Positions 1-9,056 are shown, counted from the first letter of the stretch. The stretch is DNA of 64,000 nucleotides from Bacteroidales bacterium (GCA_016709865.1 JADJLX010000005.1:1302001-1366000), one strand, 5' to 3'. A program made the numbers and translations. The notes: generated by a model from the letters alone, not told the origin.

Positions 1-85
1 GGCCTTTAATATTAATTATAAGCAGATCAGTAAGCATTTAGTAGTATAATTGGGCTTCTAAGGTAGCAAATATTAAAAAAAGAGA

Positions 86-113
86 TTGTTATTTCCATTT
101 TTCTTTATCTTTA
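86..113 (+). promoter_or_regulatory. Possible promoter of the Omp85-like gene
   Basis: A TTG at 86-88 lies 17 bases before TATCTTTA at 106-113. This is close to the Bacteroidota consensus (TTTG, then TAnnTTTG), with one mismatch in the -7 box. The first 138 bases hold no other gene that can be seen. The call is inferred from consensus only. Confidence 0.35.
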
Positions 114-189
114 ACGCTATGAACCAAAACCTTAATTTATGAACCGAGCATGTCTTACAGAAAGTACAAACTTGCATGAAAACAATGAC

Positions 190-1587
190 ATGCGAGCTCT
201 ATCCGACCTCTTAAAATCAAATTATTTACGGATAAAAAAGACCTTTTCAGTTTTGATTATTTCAATGCTGGTACTCTCATTATCTGCGCAGGAGAAGAAG
301 GTGAAGACCGGATGGAAATTCGATGGCGGACTCCCTGCAGTTACATTTGACTCCGATCTGGGCTTCCAGTATGGAGCTCTGGTTGAGTTTTCAAACTGGG
401 GCGACGGAAGTAAATTTCCCGAGTGGATTGATCATACTTATACCGAGATCTCACGCTTCACGAAGGGAAGCGGTATTTACAGGTTTATGTATGAGTCAAA
501 GCACCTGATCCCCGGAGTGGAATTAGTTAGTGACCTCAGCTATCTACCTGATAAGGCAAATAACTTTTTCGGATTTAACGGATATGAATCTGTTTATAAT
601 AAGAACTGGATGGATGATGAAGTAACCGATGGATCCTACAGATCAAGGATGTTTTATCGTCTTGAGCGAAACCAGTTCAGGTTCAAAAATGATTTCTCGG
701 GAAAACTATCAGGGGAACACATCAGATGGAGTGCCGGTTTTGCTTTCCAGAATTTTACGGTCAATTCGGTTGATATAGAAAAACTTAATAAAGGTAAAGA
801 TGCAGCAAAGCAGCTACCTTCAGTAGAAACAATGCCGGGTCTTTATGAGAGATACCGCGATCTTGGACTTATCTCAGCAAATGAAGCTGATGGTGGCTGG
901 GTAAATACTCTGAAGGCAGGTGTTATCTGGGACAGCCGCGACAACAGGCCGAACCCAATGAAAGGGATCTGGTCAGAAATCGGAATTGAAGCAGCACCTT
1001 CATTTATGGGAAATGACTGGGGCTTCTCTAAAATGTTTATAACTCATCGTCAGTACTTTACATTAATTGAGAACGATCTCTCACTTGTTTACCGTTTAGG
1101 ATATCAGGCTACTATTTCAGGAAATGCACCTTTCTTTTATCAAACACAGGTAATAACATCAAGGCTTACCGGTGCCACCAATGAAGGTCTTGGAGGATCA
1201 AGTACATTAAGGGGAGTTCAGAGAAACAGAGTAGTTGGTGATGCTTTTTTCCTTGGAAATGTTGAATTGAGGTGGAAACCATTTTACTTTACCCTGTTTA
1301 AGCAGGACTGTTACCTGGGACTTGATCTGTTCTATGATTTCGGAAGGGTTACAAAGAATATCAAATTGCCGGACAATCTGGAAAATATCTTCGATACCTA
1401 TTATGAAGGGGCAGAAAATTTCAATGACTATTTCAAACCGGGAACAGAGAAATTTCATTCAGATGCAGGAGTAAGTATCATGCTGGCCATGCACCAGAAC
1501 TTCGTAATTGCGGTTGATATTGGAAAAGCATTAAATGAGCAGGATGGCAATATCGGATTCTCAATTGGATTGAATTACCTATTTTAA
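190..1587 (+). CDS. Omp85/BamA-TamA-like outer-membrane surface antigen
   Basis: This looks like the C-terminal barrel part of the Omp85 superfamily (bacterial surface antigen D15 type), inserted in the outer membrane. There is a signal peptide with a basic RIKK stretch, a hydrophobic core and cleavage after LSLSAQ. The following 430 residues alternate in beta-strand fashion, and the chain ends in an aromatic signature, LNYLF. Features usual in the family include WDSRDN near two thirds and GLGGSSTLRG before the last strands. POTRA domains are absent, so this is a short barrel-only member, not the essential BamA. An upstream ATG at 139 would add 17 hydrophilic residues; the ATG at 190 gives the better signal peptide. 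Substrate or partner is unknown. Confidence 0.75.
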   Translation: MRALSDLLKSNYLRIKKTFSVLIISMLVLSLSAQEKKVKTGWKFDGGLPAVTFDSDLGFQYGALVEFSNWGDGSKFPEWIDHTYTEISRFTKGSGIYRFMYESKHLIPGVELVSDLSYLPDKANNFFGFNGYESVYNKNWMDDEVTDGSYRSRMFYRLERNQFRFKNDFSGKLSGEHIRWSAGFAFQNFTVNSVDIEKLNKGKDAAKQLPSVETMPGLYERYRDLGLISANEADGGWVNTLKAGVIWDSRDNRPNPMKGIWSEIGIEAAPSFMGNDWGFSKMFITHRQYFTLIENDLSLVYRLGYQATISGNAPFFYQTQVITSRLTGATNEGLGGSSTLRGVQRNRVVGDAFFLGNVELRWKPFYFTLFKQDCYLGLDLFYDFGRVTKNIKLPDNLENIFDTYYEGAENFNDYFKPGTEKFHSDAGVSIMLAMHQNFVIAVDIGKALNEQDGNIGFSIGLNYLF

Positions 1588-1597
1588 ACAGAAGTAG

Positions 1598-1715
1598 AAA
1601 TCCATTAACCACAAAGAACACAAAGGATACTCAAAGCACACAAAGGAAAACGTTGTATTCTATTTCTTTGTGACCTTCGTTTATTTTCTTAGTGACCTTT
1701 GTGGTTAATGGATTT
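1598..1715. repeat. Inverted-pair copy of the GTGGTTAA-ending interspersed repeat
   Basis: Perfect 19-bp inverted ends at 1598-1616 and 1697-1715 (one arm reads CTTTGTGGTTAATGGATTT) enclose further related copies of CTTTGTG/CACAAAG. The element fills the space between two convergent stop codons and could fold into a long hairpin that ends transcription from both sides. It is a diverged relative of the CTCTGTG repeats seen elsewhere in this window. Confidence 0.7.
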
Positions 1716-1728
1716 TGTTTTTCACGGA

Positions 1729-3000
1729 TTAAAAGCCTTTAAGGAAATACCCCAATCCCACACCAAGGTAGTTTCCGACAACATAGCCTATTATACCAAC
1801 AGTTATTCCGGTAATAATAACATCTTTGTTTTTAAGAGCACCTGCAACTACCGGAACAAATGGTGGTGAGAAAACAAAAGCTGTTGTGGTAATAAGAAAG
1901 TCATCTGCGTTTACCCTGAAGATCTTTGAAAGAATCAGGTGCAGAAACAATGATCCGAAATAAGCATAGGTAACATACGTAAACAGCCCCAGAAATCCTA
2001 TACTGAACATAACCTTCAGATCAGCCATTGATGCCACTGTGAATGAAAAAACCAATATGAAATACATTCCGAGCTGAAAGGTCTTTTCAATCTTGTTTAT
2101 CCAAGGAACAAGAGATGCTAATATTGCCAAAGTGGTAATTGAAAGAATTACAACTACCATCTGTGAAACTTTTGGCATTAAAAGACTGATAACAAATGCT
2201 ATAACAAATATCAAAACTGCCAGTCCAAGAGCTATTAAGAGTTGTCCGAGTCTTTCTTTTTTTAGCATCCCTGAGTAATCTTCAAAACTCTCAGCTTCGG
2301 CCAAAGCCAGATCAGTACCCTCTGAGCCTCCGTTATGTTTAAATGGAGGTAAGATAGCTCTGAACACTCTTGGTCCCACTGTGATGAAAAAGATGATTGT
2401 GATTGCTCCAACAATCATATCGTAAGTGCTGGTCATTACAAAAAGATTAGGGTCAACTCCTAATGCAACCTTCAGCGAAACCAGGTTAGGTGTTCCACCT
2501 GTGTAAACGCCAACAAGCATCCCTGCTACTTTCCAGGAATCAGGAACTACATGTTTAAAAATAAAATAACCTGAAGAAACTATTACAACAACTGAAACAA
2601 GTGCAAGTACCATTGATATAAAACCATCTTTAGCGAAGCGCAGCCAGCGCCTGATATTCAGAGAAAACAGAAGTAATGGGAATGAGAGAGGGACGATTAC
2701 TGACACCAGCATATCCTGTGCGGATGCAATTGAATTAACGTAACTGTCACCCTGACTTATTGTGCCTGCTGCCATCAAAGCCTCCATTTCCGTACCCGGA
2801 AGTGCTGCCCTGCCCTGAAGAGCCAGCTTATATGAATCACTCCCCTGAGGCAGAATGCCTGAACTACCCAGAATGAGTCCGAAAGCATAGGCCAATACAA
2901 TAGACCCTAGCTTTTTCAGAGCTGACCATTTCCTGCACATATAAACTATTACCAGTGGAAAAGCGAAGTAAAAAAGGACCAGGAGAATTATCTTAATCAT
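1729..3000 (-). CDS. DUF819 family integral membrane protein (YjcL-like)
   Basis: A very hydrophobic protein of 423 residues with about ten to twelve predicted membrane spans. Start, length and general pattern match the DUF819 (YjcL-like) family, whose transport substrate is not known to me. Around residues 60-85 there is a loop rich in polar residues, and a charged cytoplasmic loop lies near residues 225-250, splitting the protein into two halves as in many secondary transporters. The gene stands alone: a terminator of fabI lies just upstream and a convergent Omp85-like gene downstream. Assignment is from overall pattern rather than a diagnostic motif. Confidence 0.7.
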   Translation of the reverse strand: MIKIILLVLFYFAFPLVIVYMCRKWSALKKLGSIVLAYAFGLILGSSGILPQGSDSYKLALQGRAALPGTEMEALMAAGTISQGDSYVNSIASAQDMLVSVIVPLSFPLLLFSLNIRRWLRFAKDGFISMVLALVSVVVIVSSGYFIFKHVVPDSWKVAGMLVGVYTGGTPNLVSLKVALGVDPNLFVMTSTYDMIVGAITIIFFITVGPRVFRAILPPFKHNGGSEGTDLALAEAESFEDYSGMLKKERLGQLLIALGLAVLIFVIAFVISLLMPKVSQMVVVILSITTLAILASLVPWINKIEKTFQLGMYFILVFSFTVASMADLKVMFSIGFLGLFTYVTYAYFGSLFLHLILSKIFRVNADDFLITTTAFVFSPPFVPVVAGALKNKDVIITGITVGIIGYVVGNYLGVGLGYFLKGF

Positions 3001-3023
3001 AACAATCAGGTTTAGGTTACAAT

Positions 3024-3058
3024 CAAATATAAAAAAAGCGGTTCACCTTAATGGCAAA
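3024..3058 (-). promoter_or_regulatory. Promoter of the DUF819 gene
   Basis: On the minus strand, TATATTTG (3024-3031) is a perfect -7 box about 24 bases before the DUF819 start codon. A TTTG (3055-3058) lies 23 bases further upstream, slightly far for a -33 box. The -33 element sits inside the fabI terminator hairpin. Confidence 0.5.
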
Positions 3059-3065
3059 CCGCTTT
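3031..3065 (-). terminator. Rho-independent terminator of the bamD-fabI operon
   Basis: A 9-bp perfect stem, AAAGCGGTT (3035-3043) with AACCGCTTT (3057-3065), has a 13-base loop. It is followed on the minus strand by a run of seven T, and begins 23 bases after the fabI stop. Confidence 0.8.
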
Positions 3066-3087
3066 AAAAATAGGTTTTTATACTTAC

Positions 3088-3966
3088 TTACTTTTTTATT
3101 GTCTTTTGCTGTTTGATCTTTTTAGCCTCCTCCTCACAATCACACTCCTCGAAGCTTTTCTGGTACTGCTCAATTGCTTTGTTGCTCATACCCATGCTTG
3201 AGAAACCGCCATCGTGAAACAGGTTTTGCATTGTAACCTTACGAGTAAGATCAGAGAAGAGAGCAACACAATAATCGGCACATTCTGCAGCTGTAGCATT
3301 TCCGAGGGGCGACATCCTTTCCGAGAAATCAAGAAGTGAATCAATACCATGAACACCGCTACCTGCAGTAGTAGGTGTAGGTGACTGTGAAACGGTATTG
3401 ATCCTCACCCTTCTCTCGCGGCCATAAATGTACCCGAAGCTTCTTGCAATAGACTCAAGAAGGGCTTTGGCATCGCCCATATCATTATATCCGCTGAGTG
3501 TCCTCTGCGCTGCAACATAAGATAATGCAACAACAGATCCCCATTCATTCAGGGCATCAAGCTTGTATGCAGTCTGTAAAACACGGTGGAAGCTCAGAGC
3601 AGAAATGTCAAATGTCTTGAGCATGTTTTCATAGCTTGTCTGCTCATAAGGTATATCTTTTCTCACGTTTGGCGACATCCCAATCGAATGGAGAATAAAA
3701 TCAAATTTGCCGCCAAATATTTTCATACTCTCACTCAGCAGGTTTTCAATCTCATCCATCTTTGTAGCGTCGGCAGGAATAACCTGACTTCCTGTTATTT
3801 TTGCCAGTTCGCTGATAGTCCCGAGCCTCAATGCAACAGGTGAGTTGGTAAGAACCAGTTCAGCACCCTGTTCCCATGCTTTCAGGGCTACATGCCATGC
3901 AATAGATTTTTCATTAAGGGCACCAAAAATGATTCCTTTTTTTCCTTTTAATAAACTTTCTTTCAT
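3088..3966 (-). CDS. fabI: Enoyl-[acyl-carrier-protein] reductase (NADH)
   Basis: FabI catalyses the last reduction in each round of fatty-acid elongation in the cytoplasm. It is a divergent short-chain dehydrogenase: the N-terminal FGALNEKSIAW is the FabI form of the nucleotide-binding loop, and the catalytic residues are Tyr150, Tyr160 and Lys167 (Y-x6-K), at the spacing of the E. coli enzyme. At 292 residues it is about 30 longer than E. coli FabI, because of an acidic, then lysine-rich tail (EECDCEEE to KTIKK) of no known role. It is the last gene of the bamD-rpoZ-coaBC-porD-recN operon, 16 bases after recN, and ends at a strong terminator. Confidence 0.95.
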   Translation of the reverse strand: MKESLLKGKKGIIFGALNEKSIAWHVALKAWEQGAELVLTNSPVALRLGTISELAKITGSQVIPADATKMDEIENLLSESMKIFGGKFDFILHSIGMSPNVRKDIPYEQTSYENMLKTFDISALSFHRVLQTAYKLDALNEWGSVVALSYVAAQRTLSGYNDMGDAKALLESIARSFGYIYGRERRVRINTVSQSPTPTTAGSGVHGIDSLLDFSERMSPLGNATAAECADYCVALFSDLTRKVTMQNLFHDGGFSSMGMSNKAIEQYQKSFEECDCEEEAKKIKQQKTIKK

Positions 3967-3982
3967 TGTAATGTATTAATAT

Positions 3983-5647
3983 TTAATTAATTGCAGCATC
4001 AAGAAGTTCCCGGGCATTCTTCATTGCCGTCTCAGTAACCTCACTGCCGCTTAATAATCTGGCTACTTCCAGAATCCGTTCATCAGGGGATAACAACTTA
4101 ACCCTGGTAAATGTTGAGTCTTCGGTATCATCTTTATAAACATGATAGTGTTTTGTCCCTCTTGATGCTACCTGGGGAAGATGTGTAATATTAACAACCT
4201 GCATGTATTTTCCCATAGATGAGAGTATCTGACCAACTTTATCAGCAACCTCCCCGGAGACACCTGAATCGATCTCATCAAAAATAATTGTAGGAAGATT
4301 ATTATTCCGGGTAAGAAGCGATTTAAGGCTTAACATAACCCTCGACAATTCTCCTCCCGAAGCAATTTTTGCCAGATTCTCAGGTGCAATTTGCTTATTG
4401 GCAGAGAAAAGAAAGTCTGCCTGATCAATCCCTCCGGGTCCAAAATTTGCTGATTGTGTAAGAGAAATTCTGAATCTTGCATTCGGCATTCCAAGCTGCT
4501 TAAGAAGATCTGTAATTTTAACTTCCACGTCAGGGATTACACCAAGTCTTTTCTCTGACATCTCAGAGGAAACAGAAGCAAGCAATTTGACTTTATCAGA
4601 AACCAGTTTTTCCAATCCGGCAAGACGTTCATCAACTGATAAAATAGAGTTAACGATTCCCTCAATCTCAGTTTTCTTAATAATGAGGTCATTAAGGTTA
4701 TTAACCCGGTGCTTCTGAATTAATGAATAGATGGTATCAAGACGGTCATTGACAAATAAAAGCCGCTGAGGATCAGCTTCTATGGAAGAGGCCAGCTTAT
4801 CTATTTCAAGAGCAAGGTCATCAAGTTCTATCAATGATGATTCTGTTCTTGAGAGAAGTGATTCGCCATCAGGAAGGAAAGCTCTTATTTTGTTAAGGTT
4901 TGCTTTAACTTCCCTAAGCATAGAAAGTATTGCATGCCCATCGCCCGAGAAGAGATCTGTTGATGTTGTCAATGCCAGTTTTATTTCTTCGGCGTGTGCC
5001 AGAAGCTCCTGTTCTGTCTCAAGTTCTTCCTGCTCTCCCTGCTGAAGTTTGGCTTCATCAAGCTGCTTAAGCTGGAACTGGTAATATTCTATATCAGCTC
5101 TGTTTTTATCGGCTGCTTCCTTTGCTGAATTATACTCTTTCTTTAGTTTAAGATAATCAGCATAGGCTGTCCTGTAATCATGTTTAAGCTTAGATGTTCC
5201 TGCAAATGAATCTATTACATTCAGCTGAAATGAGTTATCATTCAGCATAAGTGTCTGATGCTGTGAATGGATATCGATCAGCCTGTCGCCAAGATCTTTA
5301 AGAAGGTTTATTGTAACAGGTGTATCATTAATGAAGGCCCTTGATTTTCCGGCCGGATTAATCTCCCTGCGAAGCGTGGTAACAGGCTCGTAATCAAGTT
5401 CATTATCAGAAAAGAAACCATTCAGCTCATATTCGTCAATTCTGAATGTCCCTTCCACAATACACTTTTCATTCTTATCAAGCAGCACAGTTGAATCGGC
5501 CCTGGTACCAAGTACGAGTGAAAGAGCGCCCAGCAATATTGACTTACCGGCACCTGTCTCACCGGTGATGATAGTCAGTCCGTTTTCAAGCTCAACATCG
5601 AGTTCTCTGATAAGTGCATAGTTCTGGACAAACAGTTTCGCTAACAT
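3983..5647 (-). CDS. recN: DNA repair protein RecN
   Basis: RecN is an SMC-like ATPase that helps repair double-strand breaks on the nucleoid. The Walker A motif GETGAGKS is at residues 29-36. A long helical, coiled-coil middle runs from roughly 150 to 350. The C-terminal half carries the ABC signature SGGELSRV and Walker B IIFDEIDSGVSG, followed by the H-loop (NITHLPQVAS). The length of 554 residues is normal. The gene lies 9 bases after porD and 16 before fabI, so all three are probably on one mRNA. Confidence 0.97.
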   Translation of the reverse strand: MLAKLFVQNYALIRELDVELENGLTIITGETGAGKSILLGALSLVLGTRADSTVLLDKNEKCIVEGTFRIDEYELNGFFSDNELDYEPVTTLRREINPAGKSRAFINDTPVTINLLKDLGDRLIDIHSQHQTLMLNDNSFQLNVIDSFAGTSKLKHDYRTAYADYLKLKKEYNSAKEAADKNRADIEYYQFQLKQLDEAKLQQGEQEELETEQELLAHAEEIKLALTTSTDLFSGDGHAILSMLREVKANLNKIRAFLPDGESLLSRTESSLIELDDLALEIDKLASSIEADPQRLLFVNDRLDTIYSLIQKHRVNNLNDLIIKKTEIEGIVNSILSVDERLAGLEKLVSDKVKLLASVSSEMSEKRLGVIPDVEVKITDLLKQLGMPNARFRISLTQSANFGPGGIDQADFLFSANKQIAPENLAKIASGGELSRVMLSLKSLLTRNNNLPTIIFDEIDSGVSGEVADKVGQILSSMGKYMQVVNITHLPQVASRGTKHYHVYKDDTEDSTFTRVKLLSPDERILEVARLLSGSEVTETAMKNARELLDAAIN

Positions 5648-5656
5648 AACCTTATA

Positions 5657-6589
5657 TTATGGGATATTGGTGGCATTGATCTTTTCATACTTTGTTTTAT
5701 TGCCGGGATCAATCTCTGTAAGTATCTGCATAACACGGCTTTTTTCTTCAGGAAATGCTTCTGAATAAATATTGACAAGCTCATCAGATTTTGCTTCGAG
5801 GATAACCTGAAGCGCATACATGAACGGATCAGGTTTCCTTCTGTAAACTTCCTGCAGCATCCTAAGGCTCTCAACCATGCTTGTTCGTGCTTCAGTAATT
5901 CTCGATTCCATTTTATCGAGACCGTTAATATTATATTCATAGATAAACTTCCTGACCCCCTCATATTCTTTGTCGAGCAAATTTTTTACCAGCCAGTATC
6001 TGTTACGGTTTCTTGAAGCATCATAAGGTTTCCAGCCCTGTTCAGGAGCATTTTGAGCATTTGATACAATTTTTTCAGCTATCTGGTAAAATTCGGATCC
6101 TCCGAGTGAAGAGAAGGAGTCATAATCGACACCAAGAATTATATAGGCATAATAGGCGAGTACAGAGACAAGATTCGACCGGTGAGTACCCGGATCAAAT
6201 TCAAGCGGCTGAAATTCCACATATCTGAACTGAAAGCTGTTGTCGATAAAATTGAGCATCGTGGAATTATATGTTGTATTGAAAACAGGCCTGCGAAGCT
6301 GAATCTGAATTGTTCCCCTGAACTCGTCAGCAGAAAGCTGATCATTTAGGTTAATAAGTATGTTACAGTCGATCCTTTCAGCATAACTGTAAACATGATT
6401 TGTCCATACAGTGCTGTTCATGAACTCATAGATATCACGCTGCATCGTCTCAAAAACCTGACGGTTAGATCCCTGAATCCGCTGTGCAGAGATCTGCACA
6501 TTGCAATTTAGCTCCTGTGCATAAGTAATTCCTGATATAAGTATCAGAAATACAGTGATATAATATTTAGGAAGTCGCAATAATGTCAT
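5657..6589 (-). CDS. porD: DUF4835 family protein, PorD of the type IX secretion system
   Basis: An exported protein of 310 residues with signal peptide (hydrophobic LILISGITYA, then QELNCNVQI). The N-terminal NCNVQI with a following VFETMQRDIYEFMNST, and the middle FNFID-like and YYAYIILGVDYDSF stretches, are typical of the Bacteroidota family DUF4835, which is annotated as type IX secretion protein PorD. Its position between coaBC and recN is conserved in the phylum. The role in secretion is family knowledge; nothing here shows the mechanism. It sits 9 bases from each neighbour, so it is co-transcribed with bamD, another envelope-assembly gene. Confidence 0.85.
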   Translation of the reverse strand: MTLLRLPKYYITVFLILISGITYAQELNCNVQISAQRIQGSNRQVFETMQRDIYEFMNSTVWTNHVYSYAERIDCNILINLNDQLSADEFRGTIQIQLRRPVFNTTYNSTMLNFIDNSFQFRYVEFQPLEFDPGTHRSNLVSVLAYYAYIILGVDYDSFSSLGGSEFYQIAEKIVSNAQNAPEQGWKPYDASRNRNRYWLVKNLLDKEYEGVRKFIYEYNINGLDKMESRITEARTSMVESLRMLQEVYRRKPDPFMYALQVILEAKSDELVNIYSEAFPEEKSRVMQILTEIDPGNKTKYEKINATNIP

Positions 6590-6598
6590 TCAGATAAA

Positions 6599-7807
6599 TT
6601 ATTGAAGCATTGAAACAATTTTATTGAGGATATCCTTAGCGGTCTCCTCCTTTGATTTCAACTCAAATTTATCAATATTATTGTTACGGTCAATTATTGT
6701 GATCTTGTTTGTGTCGTGTCCGAAACCAGCTCCGCTCTCCCTGAGTGAATTCAAAACAATAATGTCAAGGTTTTTCCTTACAAGCTTTTCCTTTGCATTA
6801 TCAAGTTCATTATTTGTCTCAAGTGCAAAGCCGGCCAACAACTGTGATTCTTTTTTAATTCTACCGAGTGATGCTGCTATATCTATGGTCGGTTTTAACT
6901 TCAATATCAGTTCATTACCATCCTTCTTGATTTTAGCACCTTTAACCTTTTCAGGAGTAAAATCAGCAACTGCAGCCGATAATATTGCAATATCGCAATC
7001 AGGAAATTTCTTAATGCATTCAGATGCCATCGATTCAGCTGTGGTAACATTTATTACTGAAACATTATTATCTGAAGGGGCAATTGAAACAGGACCAAGG
7101 ACGAGAGTAACCTCAGCTCCGAATTCTGCAGCAGCATCTGCCAGAGCAATGCCCATTTTACCTGTTGAAAAATTACTTATGAAACGAACGGGATCGATTG
7201 GTTCCCGTGTGGGTCCGGCATTTATCAGGACCTTTTTTCCTTTGAGCGGCTTATTTGTTTTTTTTTTTGTAAAGAAGTTTGATATTTCCTTTACAATTTC
7301 TTCCGGTTCAGCCATTCTGCCTTTGCCTGTAAGTCCGCTGGCAAGCTCACCGCTTGATGGTTCCAGTATAATGTTTCCGAATGCTTTCAGCGTTTCGATA
7401 TTGATTGTTGTTGCCGGATGCTTAAGCATATCCATATCCATTGAAGCGGCAACAAACACAGGACAACGGGCTGAAAGATATGTTGTAAGCAACAGATTAT
7501 CAGCTACTCCGTTAGCCATTTTTGCAATTGAATTTGCAGTTGCCGGTGCTATAAGGAATAAGTCAGCCCAAAGTCCCAGGTCAACATGACTGTTCCAGTC
7601 CCCGTTTGACGGATTATAAAATTCGGTAAGGACAGGATTTTTGGCTAAAGTGGCGAGTGTAAGAGGGGTAATAAACTCTTTCGCATGTTCAGTCATGATG
7701 ACTTTCACTTCAGCTCCGTCTTTAACAAGCAACCGGATGATAGTTGCAGTTTTATAAGCTGCAATACCCCCGGTCACTCCTATAAGTATATGCTTGCCTT
7801 TCAGCAT
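6599..7807 (-). CDS. coaBC: Bifunctional phosphopantothenoylcysteine decarboxylase / phosphopantothenate-cysteine ligase
   Basis: This enzyme carries out two steps of coenzyme A synthesis. The N-terminal CoaC flavoprotein domain (about residues 1-180) begins GKHILIGVTGGIAAYK and has the decarboxylase loop as ASMDMDML, the aspartate form common in Bacteroidota instead of PAMNxxMW. The C-terminal CoaB domain starts at KKVLINAGPTREPIDPVRF, followed by SNFSTGKMG. The length of 402 residues is normal. The gene is tightly packed, 12 bases after rpoZ and 9 before porD. Confidence 0.96.
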   Translation of the reverse strand: MLKGKHILIGVTGGIAAYKTATIIRLLVKDGAEVKVIMTEHAKEFITPLTLATLAKNPVLTEFYNPSNGDWNSHVDLGLWADLFLIAPATANSIAKMANGVADNLLLTTYLSARCPVFVAASMDMDMLKHPATTINIETLKAFGNIILEPSSGELASGLTGKGRMAEPEEIVKEISNFFTKKKTNKPLKGKKVLINAGPTREPIDPVRFISNFSTGKMGIALADAAAEFGAEVTLVLGPVSIAPSDNNVSVINVTTAESMASECIKKFPDCDIAILSAAVADFTPEKVKGAKIKKDGNELILKLKPTIDIAASLGRIKKESQLLAGFALETNNELDNAKEKLVRKNLDIIVLNSLRESGAGFGHDTNKITIIDRNNNIDKFELKSKEETAKDILNKIVSMLQ

Positions 7808-7819
7808 TTTATACTAAAA

Positions 7820-8152
7820 TTACTTCTGTTTGGCAGCAGTATCGGTGTTTCTGTAGAATATTTTACCGTCCTCAAGCTCCTGAAGAGCGATAAGTGTAGG
7901 TTTTGGAAGTCTCTCATAGAATTTCGAAATCTCAATCTGCTCACGGTTTTCAAATACCTCTTCAAGGTTATCGGTATAAGAAGCGAACTCTTCAAGCTTT
8001 TTGTTAAGCTCCTGTTTCATCTCAACCGAAATCTGATTTGATCTTCTCGAAACAACTATTACTGTCTCATAAATGTTACCTGTACCTTGAGTCATCAGGT
8101 CGAGGTTTCTTGTAACTGTTGTTACTGGTGCTGCTGATTTTCTGTAATCCAT
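7820..8152 (-). CDS. rpoZ: RNA polymerase omega subunit, Bacteroidota type
   Basis: A small protein of 110 residues that matches the Bacteroidota omega (RpoZ/RPB6-like) subunit: it has the NIYETVIVVSRRSNQIS core, where the omega fold binds the beta-prime subunit, and a charged helical tail. Omega helps assemble and stabilise RNA polymerase. It lies 4 bases after bamD and 12 before coaBC; proximity of rpoZ to coaBC is also common in other bacteria. A 64-residue reading frame on the same strand is a frame shadow. Confidence 0.9.
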   Translation of the reverse strand: MDYRKSAAPVTTVTRNLDLMTQGTGNIYETVIVVSRRSNQISVEMKQELNKKLEEFASYTDNLEEVFENREQIEISKFYERLPKPTLIALQELEDGKIFYRNTDTAAKQK

Positions 8153-8156
8153 ATAA

Positions 8157-8975
8157 TTATTGATTATTTACTCCGCTGTCTGCAATTCCTGCTTTCAGAA
8201 ACTTATTTGTCTTCTGAAAGATATTGTTTACTTCTTTAGCATAGAGGCTTTTAGGAAATTCTTCCATAAATGAATAATAGTCGTCAAGTGCTGCCTGATA
8301 TCTCTCCTTCTGCTTTATAGCCTGACTCCTCTCTGCATACATGAACAAAGAGTTAAGTTTAAGGTACATCATTTCTTCCCTGTACTTGGTATTGGCATAC
8401 TCCTTGAGACTGTTGTTGAGTGCTACAACTGAAGCTTTATATTCTCTCCTGTCGTAATAAAGCCTGGCACTCAGATATGATTTTTCAACAAGCTTCTCTT
8501 CAAGTTCCTTAAGAAGTACTTTGCTCTCTTCTACTTTAACGCTGTTCGGAAACCTTGTCATAAATATTTTAAATCCTTCAATTGCATTCCTTGTATTATC
8601 CTGATCCAGTTCCGGACGCAGGGAAATCAGCATATCGCATTTTGCTGCCATAAAATTGGCCTCTTCTGCATGTACCCCGAAAGGAAACTGATCAACAAAT
8701 GATTTGAAATAACTGCCCGCCATATAGTAGTCTTTCATACCAAAATAACTCTGGGCATTCATCCAGTTGAGCTCTTCGGCTTCAGAGCTTGCTCTGTACC
8801 TGGGGAGTATCTGACTCAACAGTTCAGTTGCTTTTACATACTGGCTTGCATCGTAGTACTCCTTGGCTTTAGCTTTCTTAAGATCAAAGTCGGTACTCTT
8901 GAGAAGTTTCTCATACTCACCGCATGAGCTTACTAGCACTAAAACTATCAGGACAATATATATTCTGAACCTCAT
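8157..8975 (-). CDS. bamD: Outer-membrane protein assembly factor BamD (lipoprotein)
   Basis: BamD is the essential lipoprotein partner of BamA in folding outer-membrane barrels. The signal sequence ends in the lipobox VSSC with lipidated Cys18. The rest is a series of TPR-like helical pairs: YYDASQYVKATELL, YFGMKDYYMAGSYF with DQFPFGVHAEEA, and YYDRREYKASVVAL. The length of 272 residues is right. It is the first gene of a six-gene operon and has its own promoter about 17 bases upstream. Confidence 0.93.
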   Translation of the reverse strand: MRFRIYIVLIVLVLVSSCGEYEKLLKSTDFDLKKAKAKEYYDASQYVKATELLSQILPRYRASSEAEELNWMNAQSYFGMKDYYMAGSYFKSFVDQFPFGVHAEEANFMAAKCDMLISLRPELDQDNTRNAIEGFKIFMTRFPNSVKVEESKVLLKELEEKLVEKSYLSARLYYDRREYKASVVALNNSLKEYANTKYREEMMYLKLNSLFMYAERSQAIKQKERYQAALDDYYSFMEEFPKSLYAKEVNNIFQKTNKFLKAGIADSGVNNQ

Positions 8976-8991
8976 AAAAAAAATTGTTGCG

Positions 8992-8999
8992 CAAAATTA
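8992..8999 (-). promoter_or_regulatory. -7 box of the bamD operon promoter
   Basis: The minus strand reads TAATTTTG, a perfect TAnnTTTG, ending about 17 bases before the bamD start. No clear -33 TTTG is visible. The leader would be very short. Confidence 0.5.
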
Positions 9000-9056
9000 C
9001 AGAAAAAATTTCATTTCAGAGATAAAAACGGAAGAATAATGGTTTTATTATAGCTG

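Noticed and set aside
1598..1715. Insertion sequence ends
   Set aside because: The perfect inverted repeats enclose only about 80 bases with no transposase and no visible target duplication, so an intact insertion sequence is excluded. A small non-autonomous element remains possible.
6624..7589. Plus-strand reading frame of 321 codons
   Set aside because: It lies wholly antisense to coaBC, whose product has full family motifs. Serine- and phenylalanine-rich content is typical of an antisense shadow.
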